Part shown: positions 21,676-28,938 of the stretch, piece by piece
Layout: the number at the start of each line of letters is the position of its first letter
Numbering within the stretch: position 1 is the stretch's first letter
Source: Lachnospiraceae bacterium
GTDB lineage: Bacteria > Bacillota > Clostridia > Lachnospirales > Lachnospiraceae
Direction: 5' to 3'
Assembly (NCBI GenBank): GCA_017622845.1
Contig: JAGAQJ010000050.1
Span: 62,001-126,000 of the forward strand
DNA: 64,000 nucleotides
Notes under the pieces: model-generated
Database searches by the model: none
Told to the model about the DNA's origin: nothing
What the model saw: only the letters and a program-made list of their open reading frames with translations
Made by a program: the position numbers and the translations under genes

Positions 21676-22761
21676 TTATTCATCAACAAAAGAAAGCTTT
21701 CCTGCAGTCGCAGCAAAAAGTTCAGGCTGTGCAAGCTGGAAACAGTCAAGAATTTCCGGTGAAAATACACCGCATTCCCCTTCCATAATCATACCTGCAG
21801 CCTCTTCTACCGCATAAGAGTCTTTATACACACGCTTGCTTACAAGTGCATCATACACATCTACGATCGAAACAATTTGTGCCCAGATGGGTATGTCATC
21901 TCCCTTGAGCCTGTCAGGATATCCGTTGCCGTCATATCTCTCGTGATGATATCTGCATATATCATAGCAGTAACGGTAAAATTCGTTCTCTTCCTGCTTA
22001 AACTTTTCCAAAAGCTCACAGCCATATAGCGTATGCTTTTTCATCTCGGCAAATTCTTCTCTGGTAAGCTTTCCGGGCTTTAGCAGAATACTGTCCGGTA
22101 TGGCTATCTTTCCTATGTCATGCAACGCGGACGCATTGACAATCAGCTGCTCCTGCTCCTTTGTAATGCCGTATTTGGGATAAAATTTCCGGATATATTT
22201 CAAAAAAAGCTTCGTAAAATATTTTACTCTGTTAATATGTTCCCCGGATTCAAAGCTTCTAAATTCCACAACGGAACTTAGCGCGTTTACAAGGAAATCA
22301 TTACTCTGCTCAAGCTTTTCCTTATGTTCTACAAGCTCCTTGGTACGCTCCTCGAGTTTCTGTTCCAAATCTATCCTGTTCTCAAAAAGCTCCATGATAT
22401 TTTTTGCGCGTCTCATAACAACATTGGGCGCGTACGGTTTATAAATGATATCCGACGCGCCGTATTCATATGCCTTCTCGTCACTCTCGTCCGTTGATTC
22501 ACCTGTTATCATAATGACAGGAATATAGTTGATATAATTCTCTTCGTTCATAAATTTCAGAACATCAAGTCCTGATTTCTTAGGCATCAGCAAATCAAGA
22601 AACAGCAAACACAGGCTGCTGCCATGCTCTTTGATAAGGCTGATGGTCTCCTCTCCGTCACCAGCTTCAAGAATATTGTACTGCTCTTCAAATATGAACT
22701 TAATCATCTCACGGTTTAATTCAGCATCATCTGCTATTAATATCGTGTTTCTTTCCATCAA
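21676..22761 (-). CDS. Response regulator with HD-GYP domain (RpfG-like)
   Basis: Probable cyclic-di-GMP phosphodiesterase controlled by phosphorylation, 361 residues. The receiver (about 1-125) has DDAELN and the phospho-acceptor Asp in LLFLDLLMPKKSG. After a helical linker (about 130-165), the HD-GYP domain shows HDIGKIAIPD, HHERYDGNGYPDRLKGDDIP and DVYDALVSKRVYK. All key motif residues appear present. Directly upstream lies a broken Hpt gene, so its phosphorelay may be incomplete. Confidence 0.92.
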   Translation of the reverse strand: MMERNTILIADDAELNREMIKFIFEEQYNILEAGDGEETISLIKEHGSSLCLLFLDLLMPKKSGLDVLKFMNEENYINYIPVIMITGESTDESDEKAYEYGASDIIYKPYAPNVVMRRAKNIMELFENRIDLEQKLEERTKELVEHKEKLEQSNDFLVNALSSVVEFRSFESGEHINRVKYFTKLFLKYIRKFYPKYGITKEQEQLIVNASALHDIGKIAIPDSILLKPGKLTREEFAEMKKHTLYGCELLEKFKQEENEFYRYCYDICRYHHERYDGNGYPDRLKGDDIPIWAQIVSIVDVYDALVSKRVYKDSYAVEEAAGMIMEGECGVFSPEILDCFQLAQPELFAATAGKLSFVDE

Positions 22762-22788
22762 ATCGTCCCCTCATTTACCGCGCCATTT

Positions 22789-23028
22789 TTATGGCTGTGC
22801 CAGCAGTTTTTCTATCCCTGCAATCACCGTGTTGTAATCTTCTCCCACTTTCTCAATCATCTGTCTGGCGCCCTCTAAATCCTTTCCCCGCAGTACTTCC
22901 GTAATATCGTGACTGGAAGCATACAGACGCGTAAACGCCATATTCTGGCACATTCCTTTTATGGTATGTGCAGCCCTGAAGGCTTCATCGGTATTGCCGT
23001 CATTCAGATTTTGGTTTTGGAAGAAAGC
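22789..23028 (-). pseudogene. Hpt (histidine phosphotransfer) domain remnant, 5'-truncated
   Basis: An open minus-strand frame of about 79 codons reads LNDGNTDEAFRAAHTIKGM, then CQNMAFTRLYASSHDITEVL, and ends in EKLLAQP. This is the second half of an Hpt domain with the phospho-acceptor in AHTIKG. The usual first helices and a start codon are missing, and an in-frame TAG (23029-23031) precedes the fragment. It probably once supplied phosphate to the adjacent HD-GYP regulator. The remaining 90 bp up to the DUF402 gene hold nothing recognisable beyond its ribosome site. Confidence 0.75.
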
Positions 23029-23119
23029 CTAAACTGGCGTTGCCTATTGTCCTTGTCCCTGAAATGAGTTAAAATAAATTCAAAAAATGAATCTGCCTGA
23101 TGCGAAAGGAGAAAACGCC

Positions 23120-23602
23120 ATGGATAGTTTAAAAATCTACCGCAGACGTATGATACCCGATGAATGCATTTTATTAAAGGATGACATCATTCTTGAGACC
23201 AATGATGACTTCATTATCACGAGCTGGAAAACCTTAAAGCCGCGTCGTGATTTTCATCACGGATATTCCTGCTACTTTTTGAAATTCGGTTATAAAGTAA
23301 GTAAATTCTACCGTGAGGACAATACTCTTTTATACTGGTACTGTGATATTGTGGACTATGATTATCAGGAGACAGAACATGCACTGGTGGTCACTGACCT
23401 GCTTGCCGATGTCGTCATCTATCCTGACGGCTACATCAAGGTGCTGGATATCAATGAGCTTGCAATTGCCCTTGAGAAAAAGCTGTGCGAACCCGAAACA
23501 ATCACCCGCGCCTTAAGAAAGCTCGATAGTCTTTTAAATCTGATTTATGATGATAAATTTGACGTACTGTCTGCCAAAATAGAAAAATGGATACAAGAAT
23601 AG
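23120..23602 (+). CDS. DUF402 domain protein
   Basis: A 160-residue cytoplasmic protein matching DUF402 (related to nucleoside tri/diphosphatases such as NtdP). Typical features are FLKFGYKVSKFYREDNTLLYWYCDIVDY, then LVVTDLLADVVIYPDGYIKVLDINEL. The start at 23120 follows AAGGAG; the upstream in-frame ATG at 23087 lacks a ribosome site. It is convergent with the cation-efflux gene, sharing a hairpin between them. The exact substrate is unknown. Confidence 0.82.
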   Translation: MDSLKIYRRRMIPDECILLKDDIILETNDDFIITSWKTLKPRRDFHHGYSCYFLKFGYKVSKFYREDNTLLYWYCDIVDYDYQETEHALVVTDLLADVVIYPDGYIKVLDINELAIALEKKLCEPETITRALRKLDSLLNLIYDDKFDVLSAKIEKWIQE

Positions 23603-23631
23603 AATCCGGCGGTAATTTACTCCGCCGGATT
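23603..23631. terminator. Shared hairpin between convergent genes
   Basis: AATCCGGCGG and CCGCCGGATT form a 10-bp stem with a 9-nt loop. The TAA of the minus-strand efflux gene is in the loop, and the TAG of the plus-strand DUF402 gene abuts it. T-tracts are poor on both sides. Confidence 0.55.
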
Positions 23632-24495
23632 GACATGTACCATGATATGTTTTACTTTTGTGAAGCTCTTCTCAATGGAATCATGAACCATCTCCGCAAT
23701 GCTGTGCGCTTCCTTTAAGGTCGAATTGGCATCTGTGCTGATTTCAATATCCACATAGATTTTATTTCCAAAAACTCTTGTGCGGAGCAAATCCACTCCG
23801 AGCACGCCCTCCTGGGCAAGAGCGCATTCTCTCAGCTTGCTCTCCATGGTTTCATCACATGCTTTGTCAACCATCTTGTCTATGGCATCTTTAAAAATGT
23901 CATAAGCCGCTTTCTCTATAAAAAAGCAGATACACAGGCTTGCCACGGCATCAAGCACCGGAAATCCCATTCTCGCTCCAACGATACCAGCCAGTGCGCC
24001 GACTGAGGAGAGTGCATCGGAACGGTGATGCCATGCGTCTGCCATCAATGCGCTGGAGTCAATCTTTTTGGCATTGCCTCTGGTATACCAGTACATTCCT
24101 TCCTTCGCTGCGATAGAAACAATCGCTGCTGTCAGTGCCAGCAGACCTGGAATTTCAAGGCTTGCGTAATCTCCTGACGCAATTTTGACCACAGCGCTGT
24201 AGCCGATTCCCAGTCCTGTCACTGCCAGAATCGTTGCCAGTACAATCGCTGCCACGCATTCCATGCGCTCATGGCCATAGGGATGCTCCTTATCGGATTC
24301 CTTCCCTGCCAGCCGAATCCCGATGATGACAACAATCGTGCTGAACACATCGGCCGCTGAGTGAATGGCATCGCTGACCATCGCTCCCGAGTGCGCCAAA
24401 ATCCCTGCCAGGAGTTTAAACACGGATAGCAGAACATTGATTACAATGCTCACAAAAGACACCTTCATTGCTGTTTTCTCAAAATGATTCTCCAT
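23617..24495 (-). CDS. Cation diffusion facilitator family transporter
   Basis: Exports divalent metals (zinc, iron, cobalt or manganese) by antiport. It has 292 residues and about six helices. The paired metal sites are seen as SDAIHSAADVFST (helix 2) and MADAWHHRSDALSSVGA (helix 5), with the HPYGHERMECVA loop between. A cytoplasmic C-terminal domain ends in DSIEKSFTKVKHIMVHVNP. The start at 24495 follows AGGCGGGG; the longer upstream frame has no family similarity. Metal specificity cannot be read off with confidence. Confidence 0.92.
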   Translation of the reverse strand: MENHFEKTAMKVSFVSIVINVLLSVFKLLAGILAHSGAMVSDAIHSAADVFSTIVVIIGIRLAGKESDKEHPYGHERMECVAAIVLATILAVTGLGIGYSAVVKIASGDYASLEIPGLLALTAAIVSIAAKEGMYWYTRGNAKKIDSSALMADAWHHRSDALSSVGALAGIVGARMGFPVLDAVASLCICFFIEKAAYDIFKDAIDKMVDKACDETMESKLRECALAQEGVLGVDLLRTRVFGNKIYVDIEISTDANSTLKEAHSIAEMVHDSIEKSFTKVKHIMVHVNPAE

Positions 24496-24744
24496 ATGTT
24501 CCCCGCCTTTCCAATCAAATGAAACATTATGGCGGGCAGAAGCTGCTTCTTTGATATCGTGGGAATTGCAGCGTGTGAAACGGTAAAAGAAAAACACCCA
24601 CGTATCAGTATTAGCAACTACTGTCCCGCGGATGTTGTGATATCCACTGCCGCTTGCGCGACCCGGCTCCATGGGCACTGCCCCGGCCTGCTCAGTTTGT
24701 ACTGTAGATTGTATGCAGTGCAAAGAGTGCGTTTAATAACAGAA

Positions 24745-24899
24745 TATGCATCGCTTTTAATTGCGTGCATTTCGTGATAAAATATGCATCGCTTTCAAGC
24801 TCGTGCATTTCATAATAAAAATATGCATCGCTTTCAAGCTCGTGCATTTCATGATAAAAATATGCATTGCTTTCAAGCCCTTGCATTTCATGTTTTATT
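24745..24899. repeat. Four tandem 38-39-bp repeats
   Basis: Units start at 24745, 24783, 24822 and 24861. Each begins TATGCATCGCTTTCAAGCTC and ends GTGCATTTCATGATAAAA, with few differences. Each holds a TGCA...TGCA inverted pair. On the minus strand the 39-bp units translate as H-E-M-H-E-L-E-S-D-A-Y-F-Y repeats in an 82-codon frame (24692-24940), but the 38-bp first unit and lack of a ribosome site make a real protein doubtful. The rest of this 451-bp gap shows nothing clear. Confidence 0.85.
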
Positions 24900-24946
24900 A
24901 CTATATCATATCCCTCCGCGTGTTTCAAGTGCTTTCGCAACTACTT

Positions 24947-26377
24947 TTAGTTAGTTGATGATTCCGGCTGTGCCGGATTGTCGAGAACATTCTTTTTTTC
25001 GTCATAGCGTGAACCATGGCAGGGGCAGTCCCAGCTTCTCTCTTCCTCATTCCACGTAAGGCGGCAGCCCATGTGGGTGCACCTCGTCTGCTTCCCTCCG
25101 AAAAATCCTTTTGTCAGTCCGGCTGCACTTTCTCCTGCGTCTATTAAGAAATTTTTTATTCCTGCGCGAAGCAGAAACCGCTGCGGTGAGAAGATGCCCT
25201 GATACGGATTCAGACTGCCGCATATCATGTCACTGATGATTAATGCCGCAAGCATGGAGGCAGTCATTCCCCATTTTCCAAAACCTGTTGCCGTGTACCA
25301 ATAAGGCCGGAATACAGAATATTTTCCGATAAAGGGAATCCTGTCATGCGTCATGCAGTCCTGTGCAGCCCAGCATGCTTTTTCCTGTGCTTTGGGATAG
25401 TAGGTCTGCGCCTGTTTTCTGAGATAAGAATAGCCTGTTTCTGCACAGGCGCATTCCTTCTTTCCTGTTCGTCGGGAGCCGCCGCCAAGCAGCAGCTTTC
25501 CTTCTGCGCTTCGAAACGAAAGACCGCCCTGCCCGATGCCATAATATATTCCTGACAGCCTGCGCGGAACCCCATCTCCCTCGAGCGCCAGCACATAGCT
25601 CCTCTCCTGATGCTGTCTGAGAAAGTAAAATCCCGGAATAATCAGAAACGGATAATGTGTCGCAAAGACGCTATTCCCGGCTGTTATCACGCCTGTTTTC
25701 CGGCTGCTGCTGTTATCAAGACCTTCCTTACTATCAGGCTGTTCTCTGTCAGCAGTTCTCTGATAAATGATTCGATGCTGCTTCACGGACAGCACATTTG
25801 TATTTTCGTAAATAGTCAGCTTGGGAGCAAGCGCCTGTATCAGCTTGAGCGGATGAAACTGCGCCTGATTTTCAAAGCATACGGCTCCTTCCACGGCAAA
25901 CGGAAGCTCCTTTTTCCCATCTTGTTCCATAAAATGAGCCGGAAGCCCAAGCGCGGCGGCTGCCTGCGCCTCCTGCCGGAGCTTATGGACCTCTGAGGGA
26001 TTCGTCGTATACAAAAAAGAAGGAAGCCGTTCAAAATCACATGAAATTCCTTCCTCCTTTATCAGTTTCTCATATGCATTGACAGCAGACTCATTTGCCA
26101 TCGCATATCCCATTGCCCTGTCCTTTCCTGCCTTTTTTATCATTTCATCATAAATCAGTCCATGCTGGCTTGTCAGCTTCGCCGTTGTATTTTGGGTTTG
26201 TCCGCCGGCAATCCGGGCGGCTTCCAGAACAATCACCTGTTTCCCCTTCTTCTGCAGAAAATAGGCGGTGAGCAGTCCTGCCAGTCCTGCTCCAATCACA
26301 ACATTCTCAACGCTGATATCTCCCTGCAGGGACTCCCTTCGGGGAAGCTGTATTGTCTTGCTCCATAGTGACTGCAT
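24947..26377 (-). CDS. FAD-dependent oxidoreductase with C-terminal Rieske domain
   Basis: A DadA-like amine/alpha-hydroxyacid oxidoreductase of 476 residues. The FAD-binding beta-alpha-beta motif is VIGAGLAGLLTAYFLQKKG (about 28-46). The middle carries the DAO substrate domain, with GQTQNTTAKLTSQHG near the flavin. The last 50 residues are a Rieske [2Fe-2S] module with CTHMGC and CPCHGS supplying two Cys and two His ligands. Proteins of this layout are common in Firmicutes, but their substrate is unknown. It appears monocistronic. Confidence 0.88.
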   Translation of the reverse strand: MQSLWSKTIQLPRRESLQGDISVENVVIGAGLAGLLTAYFLQKKGKQVIVLEAARIAGGQTQNTTAKLTSQHGLIYDEMIKKAGKDRAMGYAMANESAVNAYEKLIKEEGISCDFERLPSFLYTTNPSEVHKLRQEAQAAAALGLPAHFMEQDGKKELPFAVEGAVCFENQAQFHPLKLIQALAPKLTIYENTNVLSVKQHRIIYQRTADREQPDSKEGLDNSSSRKTGVITAGNSVFATHYPFLIIPGFYFLRQHQERSYVLALEGDGVPRRLSGIYYGIGQGGLSFRSAEGKLLLGGGSRRTGKKECACAETGYSYLRKQAQTYYPKAQEKACWAAQDCMTHDRIPFIGKYSVFRPYWYTATGFGKWGMTASMLAALIISDMICGSLNPYQGIFSPQRFLLRAGIKNFLIDAGESAAGLTKGFFGGKQTRCTHMGCRLTWNEEERSWDCPCHGSRYDEKKNVLDNPAQPESSTN

Positions 26378-26560
26378 GTGTATTTCCTCCTGACTGCACC
26401 GCTTATAAAAGCGGCTGTTTTCTTATCAGTTTGTGCAGTTTGGAGGAATTTTACCCACAGAATACATTGATGCAGCATGGTAAAATCATGCATTTGATTT
26501 TTCGCGCAAAAAAGAGCGGATTGTTCATTGTGATATGTCTTCTCACAGGAAAACAATCAT

Positions 26561-26604
26561 AAAAAAGGGAATGTCCGCATCTCAGTGCATGACATTCCTT
26601 TTTA
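26561..26604. terminator. Bidirectional terminator after the BlaR1-like gene
   Basis: AAAAAAGGGAATGTC (26561-26575) pairs with GACATTCCTTTTT (26591-26603), leaving A/T tracts on both sides. It lies 50 bp after the minus-strand BlaR1-like stop. Confidence 0.8.
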
Positions 26605-26654
26605 TGATTGATTTCCCGTTATCTGCCCTATATAATAAAACAGGAACTATTATT

Positions 26655-28037
26655 CTAATTAAAAAATGTTGCCGAACCTTTTACAGTGATTGTTTCATCA
26701 CTGATATTTTCAACAAATGCTGTGTACTTCCCATCTTCCTTAATATCAAAGGTATGGGATAAATATCCTGTACCTGATACATATCTGACCTCTGCCGTCG
26801 CCTGGTTCTTGATGCCTATTTTATATTCGACATCGCTGTCACAGTCTGTGCTGATTGTAATCTTATCGCCTTCCTCCATGCTTCGATACGGATAAAGGCA
26901 TCTGGTATTGGCTTTAATTGTTTTTGATATTGTAACAACATCAGTGTACGGCATAATGCCCTCTTCACCTGCATAAATCTCTGTCACGCTTCCGTCTGCA
27001 TACCCATACTGCTCAACCGTAGTACCTGAATTTCCTCTATCTTTACTTTCAGACTCCTCCGTCTTTATCAATGCTTCCTGCATATCGGCAGCCTTAGCCG
27101 CTGCAGCCGTTGACGGCACCAGTGTGAGCATTGCAAGACATGCGCAGCTTAAACCGATAATTTGTTTCTTTGGTTTATTCCATGTTTTTACTTTTGCCAT
27201 TGTTTGTATTCTCCTTATCGTTTGGTTTTTATTTTTTCTGATTGTAAGTGTATACACACTAAAAATTTCATTGTCTGCAAGTCTTGCCAGAAAGACAGCA
27301 TATTCCTTCCTGGTAAAATAAATATTGTCTATCACAATACTTAAATCACACAGGATTTCCTGCTGACAGGCAAGCTTCTTTTGCTGATAATGGATAACCG
27401 GATTAAAACAGTGAATGCATGAGGTCACAAGCCCGAACATTCTCCAGAGAAGGTCCCTGTTTCTGATGTGTGTCAGCTCGTGCTCATAAATCATGTAAAG
27501 CTCCTTCTCCGTATAATCATCAAACGGCAGGATAATCTGCCTTTTAACCAGTCCTATGGTTATCGGCGAGCTGAGCAAATCGTTTTGGAAGAGTTCCACA
27601 TGCTCTAAGTGATACATCTTCCGGCATTCCTCAAAAATGTCAGCGTACTGCTGGTGTACAGCCGGAACATTCCCTTGTTTCAGCTTTGACAGCCCTTGTC
27701 TTCTGACGCAGGCTGCCGCCAGAGAAAACAAAAAGCCTGCAAGCCAAACCAAGCCGAATATTTTAAAAATAATTGTCAGCGTCGGACCCGTCGAGCACAA
27801 AAATTCGCCGTTAAATGAGAATTCTTCATTTTCATAGGAAATTCTCGGCATACATGCACCCAGAAACGGTATTGGCAGCCAATACAGGACCAGCGCCAGC
27901 TTTTGCAGTGTCAGCAGCAGTTCCGGATTTTTGATGGAAAGCCGTCTTTCTGCCAGCTCCAGAATGCCGAATGAGAGACTTCCTGATATGGTAAGAAGGG
28001 CGATGCATGACAGCCACAGCCTAATCCATATCATCAA
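26655..28037 (-). CDS. BlaR1/MecR1-type M56 metallopeptidase sensor
   Basis: Membrane signal transducer that on activation cleaves its partner repressor BlaI. It has 460 residues. Three or four N-terminal helices are followed by the zinc peptidase motif HELTHIRNRD (about 188-197), another helix near 290 (IIGLSCACLAMLTLVPSTAA), then an extracellular tail of about 150 residues. The tail is not a penicillin-binding domain; it looks like a small beta-sandwich (DGKYTAFVENISDETITVKG). The inducer is therefore probably not a classical beta-lactam. It overlaps blaI by 17 bp. Confidence 0.85.
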   Translation of the reverse strand: MMIWIRLWLSCIALLTISGSLSFGILELAERRLSIKNPELLLTLQKLALVLYWLPIPFLGACMPRISYENEEFSFNGEFLCSTGPTLTIIFKIFGLVWLAGFLFSLAAACVRRQGLSKLKQGNVPAVHQQYADIFEECRKMYHLEHVELFQNDLLSSPITIGLVKRQIILPFDDYTEKELYMIYEHELTHIRNRDLLWRMFGLVTSCIHCFNPVIHYQQKKLACQQEILCDLSIVIDNIYFTRKEYAVFLARLADNEIFSVYTLTIRKNKNQTIRRIQTMAKVKTWNKPKKQIIGLSCACLAMLTLVPSTAAAAKAADMQEALIKTEESESKDRGNSGTTVEQYGYADGSVTEIYAGEEGIMPYTDVVTISKTIKANTRCLYPYRSMEEGDKITISTDCDSDVEYKIGIKNQATAEVRYVSGTGYLSHTFDIKEDGKYTAFVENISDETITVKGSATFFN

Positions 28038-28434
28038 TGAGACTCCTTATCTGCATTTTTTCTTCTTCTGTAAGTCTCTTTGCCTGTGCAAAGGACGCAA
28101 TCAGATTTTCGAGCTTTCCACCTCCCCATACGTCTACGCATTTCGTGATTTCACGCCTTCCGTACGCTTCCTCGGTCACCTTGGGATAATAGTGGAAGGT
28201 TCTTCCTTTTCTTTTCATATCGAGGTAACCTTTTTTGACAGCACGGCTCAAAAATGTTGAGACAGTCTGTATCTTCCAGTCCCGGTGGTATCTCTGGTTA
28301 ATCCGGGAGGTTATCTCCTGTACCGACATGACCTCTTCGCTTTCCCATATCACCTTCATGACCAGGGTTTCGCAGTCTGTCAGCTCTTCCAGCGTTATGT
28401 TTTCTATTGTTTGTTCCATCTCTGCACCTCTCAA
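28021..28434 (-). CDS. BlaI/MecI-family transcriptional repressor
   Basis: Winged-helix repressor of 137 residues. The DNA-binding half contains ETLVMKVIWESEEVMSVQEI, then KIQTVSTFLSRAVKKGYLDMKRKGRTFHYYP, the BlaI/MecI signature. The C-terminal half mediates dimerisation. It is first in a two-gene operon with the M56 peptidase, whose start codon lies inside its 3' end. It probably represses its own promoter through dyads at 28448-28475. Confidence 0.92.
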   Translation of the reverse strand: MRGAEMEQTIENITLEELTDCETLVMKVIWESEEVMSVQEITSRINQRYHRDWKIQTVSTFLSRAVKKGYLDMKRKGRTFHYYPKVTEEAYGRREITKCVDVWGGGKLENLIASFAQAKRLTEEEKMQIRSLIDDMD

Positions 28435-28446
28435 ATATTATTCTTG

Positions 28447-28476
28447 TAGTTAACTGATGCCATAGTTATTTTAACT
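28447..28476 (-). promoter_or_regulatory. Candidate BlaI operator
   Basis: AGTTAACT (28448-28455) within GTAGTTAACTGATG is an 8-bp perfect dyad about 14 bp upstream of the blaI start. A second looser AGTTATTTTAACT follows at 28464-28476. BlaI-type operators are TACA/TGTA-like dyads, so the match is only moderate. Confidence 0.35.
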
Positions 28477-28635
28477 TATTTTTGCATTTATTGCAATATT
28501 TTAGCGAAAAAAATATTACAAATATGAAAATAAATTTTGTCCAATCCTGCTGAAACGCCGAAAAATTGCCTTAATCCATAAAGACATTGATTATACCCCA
28601 TGAAACAGGCTGCTGATTACCGCGAAATATACAAA

Positions 28636-28661
28636 ATAAAAAGCCCGGCATTTACCAGGCT
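28636..28661 (-). terminator. Terminator of the tRNA-Gly gene
   Basis: On the minus strand AGCCTGG and CCGGGCT form a stem with a short loop, followed by TTTTTATTTTG, 8 bp past the tRNA 3' end. Confidence 0.8.
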
Positions 28662-28668
28662 CTATAAA

Positions 28669-28739
28669 AGCAGATAACGGGAATCGAACCCGCCTCCTCA
28701 GCTTGGGAAGCTGATGTACTACCGATATACTATATCTGC
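28669..28739 (-). tRNA. tRNA-Gly (anticodon CCC)
   Basis: A 71-nt cloverleaf on the minus strand. The acceptor GCAGATA pairs with TATCTGC, discriminator T. The anticodon stem TCAGC/GCTGA encloses the loop TTCCCAA, giving anticodon CCC (reads GGG). The T-arm contains GGTTCGATTCC. No CCA is encoded. Confidence 0.93.
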
Positions 28740-28810
28740 TGAAAGGATATATTTATTATAACATACCTTCTTTCCAATTTCCAGTAAAATATTTTGTTTT
28801 TACTATGCAT

Positions 28811-28897
28811 GGGGAACAGTTGTCAGTACACAGAAGGTCGGCAGTCGTATGCCGACCTTCGTCCCGACTAAAATTATCCATAAGGCTGAACTGTTAC
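28811..28897. repeat. R1 short derivative (one end module only)
   Basis: On the minus strand it runs from GTAACAGTTCAGCC through TTATGGATAATTTTAGTC and GGGACGAAGG, then a hairpin with the stem GAAGGTCGGCA/TGCCGACCTTC, to ACTGACAACTGTTCC. This matches the left-end module of the long R1 copies, with the rest absent. It lies between the alpha-galactosidase stop and the tRNA gene. Confidence 0.8.
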
Positions 28898-28938
28898 CTG
28901 CATGTGTAAAAGTTCGATTTTACGTTTTCGTTCGGATG

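Noticed and set aside
24745..24899. Possible CRISPR array
   Set aside because: The units abut with no unique spacers between them, and no cas genes are present in the window.
24692..24940. Minus-strand 82-codon frame across the 39-bp repeats
   Set aside because: No ribosome site, the first repeat unit breaks the period, and the frame is explained by the repeats; kept as a repeat only.
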